From Vulcanisaeta thermophila (lineage in GTDB: Archaea > Thermoproteota > Thermoprotei > Thermoproteales > Thermocladiaceae), in NCBI RefSeq assembly GCF_001748385.1, contig NZ_BCLI01000010.1, positions 1 through 64,000 on the forward strand: a stretch of 64,000 nt of DNA. The letters run 5' to 3'. Shown piece after piece: positions 51,696 to 58,870 of the stretch. Position 1 is the stretch's first letter. Every line of letters starts with the position of its first letter. The position numbers were made by a program, and so were the translations under genes. Below the pieces are notes generated by a model that was not told the DNA's origin, made no database searches, and saw only the letters and a program-made list of their open reading frames with translations.

Positions 51696-51705
51696 ACTTA
51701 AAAAC
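51696..51705 (+). promoter_or_regulatory. TATA box for tRNA-Thr
   Basis: ACTTAAAAAC is centred about 34 nt before the first base of the mature tRNA, which leaves a short 5' leader for RNase P. Confidence 0.4.
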
Positions 51706-51734
51706 ACACGCAGCAACGTAGATACACATGATAA

Positions 51735-51812
51735 GCCCCGGTAGCTCAGCCCGGTCGGAGCGCCCGCCTCGTAAGCGGGAGGTCCCGGGTTCGAATCCCG
51801 GCCGGGGCTCCA
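51735..51812 (+). tRNA. tRNA-Thr (CGT)
   Basis: A complete cloverleaf. Acceptor GCCCCGG (51735-51741) pairs with CCGGGGC (51802-51808). The D stem is GCTC/GAGC, the anticodon stem CCCGC/GCGGG encloses CTCGTAA with anticodon CGT at 51770-51772, and the T arm CCGGG-TTCGAAT-CCCGG is perfect. The discriminator is T51809, as in archaeal tRNA-Thr, and CCA is encoded at 51810-51812. There is no intron. It reads codon ACG. Confidence 0.97.
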
Positions 51813-51889
51813 TTAGGTCTTAGGAAGGAGCTAAACGATTATTGTGATGTGACTAAGTGAGTTGGTATTGCTGATCCTGAGTAGGGGGC

Positions 51890-52099
51890 GTGTATTACTT
51901 AGTATCTCAATCACTCAACCTAATAGCCAGTGGGGAGGTGTCTGGGGATGATGCGATAACGCTGCTTTTTATGTTGAGGGAGGAGTGTGTTGCTTATCAG
52001 TGGGGTTGTTGGTCTTGGCAGTAAGATTGGTTATTATATAATGAAAATGGGTTAGTTGAGGACATGATGATGAGGCTGTTGTTAAAGGACTTGGCTTGA
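51890..52099 (+). pseudogene. Broken small gene downstream of tRNA-Thr
   Basis: From GTG 51890 one frame reads VYYLVSQSLNLIASGEVSGD, then AITLLFMLREECVAYQWG, hits TAA at 52022-52024 and continues in the same frame as DWLLYNENGLVEDMMMRLLL to TGA at 52097-52099. The protein-like composition on both sides of the stop suggests a decayed gene of unknown family. The 544 bp between the tRNA and the DsrE-like gene contain no intact gene. A second short protein-like stretch lies near 52146-52187, and the last 60 bp are AT-rich promoter sequence. Confidence 0.4.
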
Positions 52100-52328
52100 T
52101 GTAGCTGGTAACCAACTTAAGGTTTTGAATATCAACATAGCCTCAATGTAGAGGTTACCGAATTGGCGGAATTGAACTTGACCAAGTGAGTGTTGCTTAA
52201 TTCCTTATCTTCTATGCATTATTATTTAGTTTTATCTATTTGATTTTATCTGAATTCTTTTAATATTTCTTATTAATTATAGAATTAGTTAATATAAAGT
52301 GCATTTTTTGCACAGGATAATATAATTA

Positions 52329-52337
52329 ATATTTATG
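52329..52337 (+). promoter_or_regulatory. TATA box for the sulfur operon
   Basis: ATATTTATG is centred about 24 nt before ATG 52357, within a very AT-rich tract (52255-52335). Confidence 0.5.
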
Positions 52338-52356
52338 TGTATTCTCGCTGTGCTGT

Positions 52357-52773
52357 ATGAGTTCGGGTAGGGATAAGATAAGTATGATTGTGTTTTCGGG
52401 CACTGAGGACAAGTTAATACCTGTGGGTGTTATCTCCCAGGCCGCGGCTGCCCTGGGTTATGAGGTGAACATCTTTTTCACTGGGTGGGCCATGTTTAAG
52501 TTGTTAAAGAATCCACCACCCCCTGTTTGGCCCAAGGAGTTTGAGCAGTTTGTTCCTAGGCTTCAGGAGGGTATGGCTAGGATTAAGGCGCCAACGTGGT
52601 TGGACATGGTTAGGGAGGCTAAGAAGATGGGAGCCAAGATCTACGTGTGCTCAATGATGGCGTCAGCCGCGGGCCTTAAGAAGGAGGACTTTGACCCAAG
52701 CCTCGTGGATGACATTGTGGGTGTCACCACATTCCTCGAGATGGCCAAGGGTGGGCAGGTACTATTCATATGA
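52357..52773 (+). CDS. DsrE/DsrF-like sulfur-relay protein (DsrE2 type)
   Basis: A 138-residue DsrE/F/H-fold protein, probably a persulfide carrier. Family features are MIVFSGTEDKLIPVGVIS with alternating AAALGYEVNIFFTGWAM, and the conserved cysteine in YVCSMMASAAGL (near 108-119). It heads a four-gene operon with tusA, a sulfide:quinone oxidoreductase and a DUF1641 protein, so sulfide or sulfane sulfur is the likely substrate. No membrane helices are seen, unlike some DsrE2 proteins. Confidence 0.88.
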   Translation: MSSGRDKISMIVFSGTEDKLIPVGVISQAAAALGYEVNIFFTGWAMFKLLKNPPPPVWPKEFEQFVPRLQEGMARIKAPTWLDMVREAKKMGAKIYVCSMMASAAGLKKEDFDPSLVDDIVGVTTFLEMAKGGQVLFI

Positions 52774-52783
52774 GGTGGTGGGT

Positions 52784-53026
52784 ATGAGCCAGAGTAATAA
52801 GTTACTCGTTGATGCCAGGGGTTTGTCCTGCCCGGGGCCCATTACTGAGCTTGTTAAGGCGTATAGGAATGCGAAGAATGGGGACATCATAGAGGTCTGG
52901 GCCACGGACCCGGGCTTCGAACCAGACATTAAGGCGTGGATTAGCAGGACTGGTAATCAATTAGTGGAGTTGAGGAAGGAGCAGGATAGGATAGTGGCGG
53001 TTATTAGGGTGACGGCTAAGAAGTGA
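52784..53026 (+). CDS. tusA: Sulfur carrier protein TusA
   Basis: An 80-residue TusA/SirA-like carrier with the hallmark CPGP motif (C16-P19) in ARGLSCPGP, followed by the conserved helix and strands ending ELRKEQDRIVAVIRVTAKK. The cysteine carries persulfide or thiosulfonate between DsrE-like and oxidising enzymes. A longer in-frame start at 52691 would run over the DsrE-like gene; ATG 52784 gives the normal size. The stop overlaps a possible GTG start of the next gene. Confidence 0.93.
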   Translation: MSQSNKLLVDARGLSCPGPITELVKAYRNAKNGDIIEVWATDPGFEPDIKAWISRTGNQLVELRKEQDRIVAVIRVTAKK

Positions 53027-53031
53027 GGCCC

Positions 53032-54216
53032 ATGGTTAAGAAAGTCGTTATACTGGGCGGTGGGACTGGGGGTGCCCTGTTGGCTAATAAATTACCCAGG
53101 GATGAGTTCGAGGTCACGATTGTTGATAAACAGGAGTACCACCACTTCTTACCAGCCCTACTCTACATAGCCTTCAGGGGCTATAGGAAGCCCATTAAGC
53201 GTGGAATAAAGACCCTACTGAAGCCCTGGGTTAACTTCATACCCAGTGGTGCCAGGGCGGTTAATCTATACGATAGGTACGTGGAGCTTGAGAACGGTAA
53301 GAGGCTGAATTATGACTACCTGGTCATAGCTACAGGAGCCACCATGGACTACTCAAAGGTGCCTGGGCTTGATAAGGTTGTGGAGCAGTTCGGCAATTAC
53401 CACTCCACCGAGGAGAATGCGTGGAAGGTTTGGAATAGCCTTAATTCCATGGGGAGCGGGACATTGGTCATTGGGCTCACCTACGAGCGTTATAGATGCC
53501 CACCAAGCCCGTTGGAGGGTGTGTTCCTTGCCGAGGAGTACTTTAGGATGAGGGGTATTAGGGATAAGGTTAGGATTGTTTACATCACCTTCTACCCAAA
53601 GCCATACCCAGCGGAGGGCATTAATGAAATTGTGGAGCCACTACTCAAGGAGAGGGGTATTGAGTACCTGACATTGTTTATGGTGGATCACGTGGACCCT
53701 GAAAAGAGGGTTATCTACTTCATGGAGGGTGAGGAGATTAAGTACGATGTCTTCATACCCATACCACCACACGCGGGTGCGGATATAAAATACACGCCCG
53801 AGGATGTCCTCGATAGTGATAGGTTCGTGAAGGCCGATAAATTCACCAATAGGGTTCAGGGGTTCGATGATGCATTCGTGATAGGTGATGCCTCAGCCCT
53901 CCCAGTGGCTAAGACAGGCGTCACCGCTCACCTCCAGGCCGATGTCGTGGCCAAGTTACTAATGGGCGAAACCGCAGCCAATACCGGCCGCACCCACTGC
54001 CCATTTGATGTGGGTTATGGGTTGGGGACCTTCGTGATAAGTGACTTCAGGAACCCAGCGCTTAGGTTCCCCGTGGGTAAGCTACCCCACCTATTCAAGG
54101 TGGCGTTCATGGCATCCTACTGGGACATGATACTATATCCTGAGCTCTGGGACCCCATATTCAACGCCTACTTCAGTGCCACTGAGCCCAGTAAGTTAAG
54201 GGTGTTCTACGGGTGA
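53032..54216 (+). CDS. Sulfide:quinone oxidoreductase-like flavoprotein
   Basis: A 394-residue FAD-dependent disulfide oxidoreductase of the sulfide:quinone oxidoreductase/flavocytochrome c group. The dinucleotide motif GGGTGGALLANKL (9-21), ATGAT (100-104) and VIGDAS (283-288) bind FAD. C156 in YRCPPSPLEG and C323 match two of the three redox cysteines of known SQRs; the third is not seen. A C-terminal aromatic tail (SYWDMILYPELWD) probably attaches to the membrane. GTG 53023, overlapping the tusA stop, is an alternative start. Confidence 0.9.
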   Translation: MVKKVVILGGGTGGALLANKLPRDEFEVTIVDKQEYHHFLPALLYIAFRGYRKPIKRGIKTLLKPWVNFIPSGARAVNLYDRYVELENGKRLNYDYLVIATGATMDYSKVPGLDKVVEQFGNYHSTEENAWKVWNSLNSMGSGTLVIGLTYERYRCPPSPLEGVFLAEEYFRMRGIRDKVRIVYITFYPKPYPAEGINEIVEPLLKERGIEYLTLFMVDHVDPEKRVIYFMEGEEIKYDVFIPIPPHAGADIKYTPEDVLDSDRFVKADKFTNRVQGFDDAFVIGDASALPVAKTGVTAHLQADVVAKLLMGETAANTGRTHCPFDVGYGLGTFVISDFRNPALRFPVGKLPHLFKVAFMASYWDMILYPELWDPIFNAYFSATEPSKLRVFYG

Positions 54217-54626
54217 TGGGCATGGAGTCTGGGGCCCAAAACCTCACCGAGGTTGAGGGGAAGCTCCTCGAGATAATAAGCCCTGAGTACATGAGCTCCC
54301 TTATCAAGTTCCTTGGAATAATAAGGAAGCTTGATGAGTTGGGTGTGCTGGATACTCTGAACGACCTCCTCGAGCCTGAGGTGGTTGGTGAGTTAATGAG
54401 CACCTTAATAACCACGAACTCCACATACCTAATGTCCAACATGGATGATGCCATGGGGGCCATGGCTAAGCTCCTAGACGCGTTTAGGGAGGCTTCGAAC
54501 GCCGCCGCTAATGACAATAGATCAGTCATTTTACTACTCACTGAATTATTGACTGATGAGGATGCTAAGAGGGGCCTTAGATTCCTTAATGCATTGTTGA
54601 GGAGTCTTGGTAGGAGGCTTAGGTAG
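54216..54626 (+). CDS. DUF1641 protein
   Basis: A 136-residue helical protein with the DUF1641 features: hydrophobic helices LIKFLGIIRKLDELGVLDTL and PEVVGELMSTLI, and the small-residue DDAMGAMAKLL. The family is often encoded next to sulfide:quinone oxidoreductases or formate dehydrogenases and may be an accessory or membrane-docking subunit; its biochemical role is not known. ATG 54216 overlaps the upstream stop (TGATG). It ends 38 bp before the convergent regulator gene. Confidence 0.82.
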   Translation: MGMESGAQNLTEVEGKLLEIISPEYMSSLIKFLGIIRKLDELGVLDTLNDLLEPEVVGELMSTLITTNSTYLMSNMDDAMGAMAKLLDAFREASNAAANDNRSVILLLTELLTDEDAKRGLRFLNALLRSLGRRLR

Positions 54627-54664
54627 TGGTGTTTACCGCCTTAAATTAAAAATAAATTGTATAA

Positions 54665-55549
54665 TTATTTATACCTGTATATTGTTCTTACGTACATTAT
54701 GTAGGCCCTTAAGGCATTATCATTAGCATCATTACCTGGCCTGTACTCTTCAAACCTTAATGAACCATTTTCCAGGGTGAGTATGTACGCCTTCACGGTG
54801 CCCTCCTCAAGCTCCACGGGTTTTCTTGACGTTATTATCTTAAGGGTGTAGTCACCCCTCTTGTACACGGCCTTGTCCTCGCAGTTTGACATGAGTAATT
54901 CCAGGGCTACCTGTATTGGTGATACACCCGTTAATCTAAAGACCTTGATGTTATAGTTGCCATTGAAGATAGCATCTATGTAGGGCTTAACCTTATCATT
55001 GTCCAGGAGTAGGTCCATGATTAATGATACAACACCACCATTGTTAACAACGGTATTCACTACCTCGGCAAAGCTCTCTGGTTTATAATTGCTCAATCGT
55101 TGCATGGCGCAGGTACACTTAGTGAACTCTAAATACCCAGGTGGTACAGTATCTGTGTGAAATGCCACTGAGGATGCCCTGAGGGTCCTGTACATCCTGA
55201 AGGTCATGCTTGACACGGTACCAAGCCCAATGTCTATTATATAGAGGCCGGGGACTACGTCGATCTTATCAAATGCGAGGTTCTTGAAGTTAAGCCTATA
55301 TAGGTACTTCCTCCTTTCTGTGACGTTCATATAGGCGTCGATTAATCCCCTCTTACGTAATAGGTTTATTGCGTTCCTGGCCGTCCTCACGCCGAGCCCC
55401 GTCCCCTTCACCACCTCGTCAAATGTTAAGTAGCTCTTACCATTTATTAAATGCTCAAACATTAAGTACTCAATTACCAACCTGGCGGATAGCGGTATAC
55501 CCTCTAACTCCTCCATTGTGTCCTCCTCCCTACTCTCCTCGGGGCTCAT
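54665..55549 (-). CDS. Winged-helix protein fused to a tetrapyrrole-methylase-like domain
   Basis: A 294-residue protein. Residues about 18-92 form a winged helix (SARLVIEYLMFEHL, then VVKGTGLGVRTARNAINLLRKRGLI and the wing ERRKYLYRL). From about 99 it resembles the tetrapyrrole (corrin/porphyrin) methylase fold: GLYIIDIGLGTVSSMTFR matches the family's first strand and glycine loop, and GGVVSLIMDLLL occupies the place of the GDP motif. LTGVSPIQVALELL matches PGvSSxqaaaa. The GDP motif is lost, so it is more likely a ligand-sensing than a catalytic domain. It lies convergent to the sulfur operon and next to trxB, 3.3 kb from a siroheme decarboxylase. This assignment is mine and is from pattern reading. 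Confidence 0.65.
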   Translation of the reverse strand: MSPEESREEDTMEELEGIPLSARLVIEYLMFEHLINGKSYLTFDEVVKGTGLGVRTARNAINLLRKRGLIDAYMNVTERRKYLYRLNFKNLAFDKIDVVPGLYIIDIGLGTVSSMTFRMYRTLRASSVAFHTDTVPPGYLEFTKCTCAMQRLSNYKPESFAEVVNTVVNNGGVVSLIMDLLLDNDKVKPYIDAIFNGNYNIKVFRLTGVSPIQVALELLMSNCEDKAVYKRGDYTLKIITSRKPVELEEGTVKAYILTLENGSLRFEEYRPGNDANDNALRAYIMYVRTIYRYK

Positions 55550-55595
55550 TACCAGCAGTGATTTATTGGTGCTTTATTAATTCCTTTCTTTAGAC

Positions 55596-56603
55596 TTAAT
55601 GGCGGTTCATTCCGAACTTCCTAACAATGTAGTTATACGCTGAGTAGGCCGCCAGGGCGCCCTGCCCCGCGGCCACCACTATTTGCCTGAAGTCCCTGGG
55701 TGTTAGGTCCACGCAGTCCCCTGCCGCGTAGATACCCGGTATGCTGGTCTCCATGAGGTGGTTGGTCTTTATGTAACCGTCCTTCGACAACTCCAGCCCT
55801 ATTCTCTTGAAGAAGTCCACGGGCGGTTCAGCACCTATCTCAATAAATACACCATCCACTGGTAGCTCAAAGACCTCCCCAGTGTCTGTCCTCTGTAGCA
55901 CTGCCTTCCTAAGCACCTTATCACCCTTCAGTTCTTTAACCACGGTATTCCACAGTATCTCTATCTTGGGGTGGTGGAGGAGTAGGTCTTGGTAGTACTT
56001 CTCAGCCCTTAGCTGGTTCCTCCTATGTATTATGTACACCTTACTTGCATACTCAGTCAATAGGAGCGCCGCTGATGCCGCTGAGTCGCCACCACCAACA
56101 ACAGCCACCACCTTACCCTTAAATAACGGTGCGTCACAGGGTGCGCAGTAGCTAACTCCCCTGCCGTTGTACGTATCCTCACCAGGCACATTGAGCTTCC
56201 TCCTCCTCTCACCAACGGCTAGTATGATGGTTCTTGAGGTGTACTCATCGCCATTCATGGTGTATATCTTAAAGAGATCCCCAGCCCTCTCCACATTCTC
56301 CACAACATCGATTATTATGGGCACATTGTAGTACTTAACGTGCTCCTCAAACTTACTCACTAAGTCTGGGCCCATTATCCTCGTATAACCAAGGTAATTC
56401 TCGACCCAACCAGCCTTTGCCACTTGCCCGCCTATTTCCTCGGTTATTATTGCCGTGGTTAATCCATACCTAGCAGCGTATATGGCCGCGGACATCCCAG
56501 CAGGGCCCCCACCCACTATAATCACGTCGTAAACCTTACCCGTTAATTCCTCGGAGGCACCGAAATCCATCTTTGTTACGGTTATCTTCAAGCTCATCGC
56601 CAT
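55596..56603 (-). CDS. trxB: Thioredoxin reductase
   Basis: A 335-residue FAD/NAD(P) pyridine nucleotide-disulfide oxidoreductase of the low-molecular-weight type. FAD-binding GGGPAG is at 31-36, the redox pair C153-x-x-C156 in SYCAPCDAP (the bacterial form is usually CATC), GGGDSA near 170-175 for the nucleotide, and AAGDC near the C-terminus. It transfers electrons to thioredoxin or glutaredoxin-like proteins. Residues MAMSL give two near start choices (56603 and 56597). The gene is upstream of the winged-helix fusion on the same strand. Confidence 0.93.
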   Translation of the reverse strand: MAMSLKITVTKMDFGASEELTGKVYDVIIVGGGPAGMSAAIYAARYGLTTAIITEEIGGQVAKAGWVENYLGYTRIMGPDLVSKFEEHVKYYNVPIIIDVVENVERAGDLFKIYTMNGDEYTSRTIILAVGERRRKLNVPGEDTYNGRGVSYCAPCDAPLFKGKVVAVVGGGDSAASAALLLTEYASKVYIIHRRNQLRAEKYYQDLLLHHPKIEILWNTVVKELKGDKVLRKAVLQRTDTGEVFELPVDGVFIEIGAEPPVDFFKRIGLELSKDGYIKTNHLMETSIPGIYAAGDCVDLTPRDFRQIVVAAGQGALAAYSAYNYIVRKFGMNRH

Positions 56604-56677
56604 GACTAGTGGGTAAGCTATTAAAAACCTAACTCATCATAGTCCACGATTACACTGGCGATGGAGTTTCCGTGAGT

Positions 56678-56691
56678 GTCACAATAGTGAC
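56678..56691. promoter_or_regulatory. GTCAC-AATA-GTGAC inverted repeat
   Basis: Perfect 5-bp arms around a 4-base centre, in the 177-bp gap between divergent trxB and the YbaK-like gene. It lies about 75 bp upstream of trxB and 90 bp upstream of the other gene. It could be an operator; nothing else is recognised in the gap apart from TATA-like tracts near 56624 and 56742-56751. Confidence 0.3.
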
Positions 56692-56780
56692 TTAAACGAG
56701 CATGGCACCCAACCCCTGAAACGCCACTGTGGATGTGATGGCTTTATATACCTCAATTATTTAATGGGTTATGTTTGGGC

Positions 56781-57233
56781 ATGGTTAAGGTGCGCCGTGG
56801 GGTAATCATGGGTGTGGATGTGGAGATACTGGAATTCGAGGGAGGTACAGAGACCGTGGAGAAGGCATCACAACAAAGTGGCGAGCCCATCTCAAGGATA
56901 GTAAAGACGCTACTATTAAAGGCTGGTGATGAGTACGTGGTGGTCATTGCCAGGGGTGATAGGAGGGTTAACCTGGACGCGTTGGGCAGGTTCCTGGACA
57001 AGCCCGTTGCCATGGCCAGGGCCAGGGAGGTGAGGCAGGTGTTGGGTGTTGATGTGGGTGCTGTGACACCGCTTAGTGAGGCAGTGAGGAGGCTTAGGGT
57101 TATCATGGACCCATCAATCCTGGAGAATGAGTACGTGCTGTGCGGGGGTGGTGCTAAGAATGTATTGATTAAGGTGAGGGTTAAGGACCTGGTCTCCCTG
57201 CTAAATCCCGAGATGCTCGATGCGTTCATCTAG
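56781..57233 (+). CDS. YbaK/aminoacyl-tRNA deacylase domain protein
   Basis: A stand-alone editing domain of 150 residues that hydrolyses mischarged aminoacyl-tRNA (YbaK/ProX family). Diagnostic segments are SRIVKTLLLKAGDEYVVVIARGDRRVN with the conserved lysine of VKTLLL, MARAREVRQVLGVDVGAVTP and YVLCGGGAKNVLIKV. TTG 56775 is an alternative start, since the box CTTTATATAC (56742-56751) is about 28 nt from it and 34 nt from ATG 56781. The 3' end overlaps the convergent methyltransferase gene by 8 bp. Confidence 0.9.
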   Translation: MVKVRRGVIMGVDVEILEFEGGTETVEKASQQSGEPISRIVKTLLLKAGDEYVVVIARGDRRVNLDALGRFLDKPVAMARAREVRQVLGVDVGAVTPLSEAVRRLRVIMDPSILENEYVLCGGGAKNVLIKVRVKDLVSLLNPEMLDAFI

Positions 57234-58416
57234 GCTTTATTAGACGTGCGATGAAGAAGCCCGGCGTATCATGGATGTGCGGGTAGAAGCGTATTACTGA
57301 ACCCCCATAATCACCAAAGCCCCTGGTGCTCCCCGGTACATGGACCTTATCAACCTCGAACCCCAGCTCCACCGCGTACTTAACATTATCCTCGTTCTCC
57401 ATGGGTGTTAATGTGCATGTGGAGTAAACAAGCGCACCACCGGGCTTTAGTAGTTTCCAGGCCACCTTTATGAACTGCCTCTGGTAGTTGGCCATGGAGT
57501 TCACCAGGTCCATGGTCTTCACATCAAAGAGCCTGGGCCTAACCCCCATGTCACTACATGGTGGGTCTATGAGGACCCTATCCACCCTACCCACGAGTTC
57601 GGGCAGGTCCACATCCAAGTACCTACTGTCCCTCGCCTCAGCCCTGTACATACCCTCCATACCCAGCCTCCTCAGGTTCTCACTCAACTCACCAACCTTA
57701 CCCACACTCCTATCGAACGCATATACAATGGCCTCCCCACGGGTTAATTGGATAATGTGGCTTGTCTTACCGCCCGGTGCCGCGTTCATGTCCACAATCA
57801 CCTCATTAGGCCGTGGATCCATGACGTGGGCTACCCACTGGGCTGGTAGGCTTTGGTCGTAGATGAGGCCTTCCTCGTACTCACTCAACTCCCTAATCTT
57901 GGGGGCCTCGTAGGCGCTCACTATTGTCCTAACCGCAATGCCCCTCTTGACCCTACCCACCTCGTCACCATCCACCTCCGCAATGCCCAGCGCCACCACA
58001 TCACCGCTTGGCGCTATTACATTAACCTCATCACCCCTCTTAACACCCTGCTCGAACTTGATAACCCCTGGTACGTATAAATTGGCCCCCATGAACACGC
58101 TCTCCGCCGCGTGCTTATCCGCGAGGACCACCTTACGGGCGCTGGGCACCCTGTTGGGTCCCTTGACTGGGAACCACACTGCCTCGCTTAGGTTCTCATC
58201 CTGATTAACCTCTAAACCCCTGGATCTAAGCCTGGCGATTAGGTCCTGGGGCTCTATGCGTAGTGTGTTAACCCTGACGTAGTACCTGGTGGGTGGTGTC
58301 CTTACGCTGTTGAGTATTTCCGTTAGTTCTGAGTCACTGAAGTACTGGAGTAGGTATTTGTATAGTTGGTAGTCAAGCCTATGCCCCTTAACAACCTCCA
58401 CGTACTTAATACCCAT
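57226..58416 (-). CDS. NOL1/NOP2/Sun RNA m5C methyltransferase with PUA domain
   Basis: A 396-residue RNA cytosine-5 methyltransferase. A PUA domain (about 97-170) precedes a Rossmann methyltransferase with SAM motif VDMNAAPGGKTSH (208-220), motif IV DPPCS with C287 and motif VI STCTLTP with catalytic C334. The N-terminal PUA arrangement is that of NSUN6-like enzymes, whose archaeal relative methylates tRNA C72; rRNA is the alternative target. The start lies 2 bp beyond the stop of the upstream small winged-helix gene, suggesting an operon. Confidence 0.92.
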   Translation of the reverse strand: MGIKYVEVVKGHRLDYQLYKYLLQYFSDSELTEILNSVRTPPTRYYVRVNTLRIEPQDLIARLRSRGLEVNQDENLSEAVWFPVKGPNRVPSARKVVLADKHAAESVFMGANLYVPGVIKFEQGVKRGDEVNVIAPSGDVVALGIAEVDGDEVGRVKRGIAVRTIVSAYEAPKIRELSEYEEGLIYDQSLPAQWVAHVMDPRPNEVIVDMNAAPGGKTSHIIQLTRGEAIVYAFDRSVGKVGELSENLRRLGMEGMYRAEARDSRYLDVDLPELVGRVDRVLIDPPCSDMGVRPRLFDVKTMDLVNSMANYQRQFIKVAWKLLKPGGALVYSTCTLTPMENEDNVKYAVELGFEVDKVHVPGSTRGFGDYGGSVIRFYPHIHDTPGFFIARLIKPR

Positions 58417-58418
58417 GC

Positions 58419-58760
58419 CTACCTCTCCTGATACTCACTTAATCTCCTTAACCTACTCATTAACAGGTTGACTGCGACGTCTGGGTTCTCCTTGGCCAGT
58501 TTCCACAATTCCATGCTCTCGGTTATTATGTACCTAAGTATCCTGGACCTGGACTTAACGGGCCTATTACCCTCAACCCTGACATAACCATCGTTGGCTA
58601 ATTTACCCAGTACCTTAGCCGTCTTTAGGATGTTGGAGTGCTTCCCATCAATGCCCGCGAACTTGAGCAGTGACCTAGCCTTTATGGTTATCCTCCTACC
58701 CCTACTCTTATTCACCAAGTCAACAAGGGCCTTAATTATCCTAACCTCAGAGTCCTCCAT
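58419..58760 (-). CDS. Small helix-turn-helix-like protein
   Basis: A 113-residue basic protein with winged-helix character: VRIIKALVDLVNKSRG, ARSLLKFAGIDGKHSNI and AKVLGKLANDGYVRVEG, followed by an Arg-rich stretch and two helices. I do not recognise a named family; similar proteins occur beside RNA-modification genes in crenarchaea by my recollection. A TATA element GTTATAAATAAC (58779-58790) is about 25 nt upstream. It is probably cotranscribed with the m5C methyltransferase. Confidence 0.65.
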   Translation of the reverse strand: MEDSEVRIIKALVDLVNKSRGRRITIKARSLLKFAGIDGKHSNILKTAKVLGKLANDGYVRVEGNRPVKSRSRILRYIITESMELWKLAKENPDVAVNLLMSRLRRLSEYQER

Positions 58761-58778
58761 CGAGCATTACTAAGCATT

Positions 58779-58790
58779 GGTTATTTATAA
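58779..58790 (-). promoter_or_regulatory. TATA box for small HTH/methyltransferase operon
   Basis: GTTATAAATAAC on the minus strand is nearly palindromic and is centred about 25 nt before the start at 58760. Confidence 0.5.
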
Positions 58791-58840
58791 CAATTGCTCA
58801 CCGCAGCCCATGTTCTGTTATTAATAACAGACAAATCACA

Positions 58841-58850
58841 GCTTATAAAA
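58841..58850 (+). promoter_or_regulatory. TATA box for siroheme decarboxylase
   Basis: CTTATAAAAC is centred about 26 nt before the GTG start at 58871 and supports that start. Confidence 0.55.
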
Positions 58851-58870
58851 CCAGCCGTGGAGGTTACGCC

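Noticed and set aside
51785-51812. Attachment-site repeat of the tRNA-Thr 3' end
   Set aside because: I looked for a second copy of the T-arm/acceptor sequence downstream in the window and did not see one.
52691-52783. N-terminal extension of tusA
   Set aside because: It would overlap the DsrE-like gene in another frame and has no similarity to TusA, whose usual size is reached from ATG 52784.
56641-56740. C/D box or other structured RNA in the trxB/YbaK gap
   Set aside because: A TGGCG/CGCCA pairing and a CTGA are present, but no acceptable C box; only the GTCAC/GTGAC repeat is kept as a possible operator.
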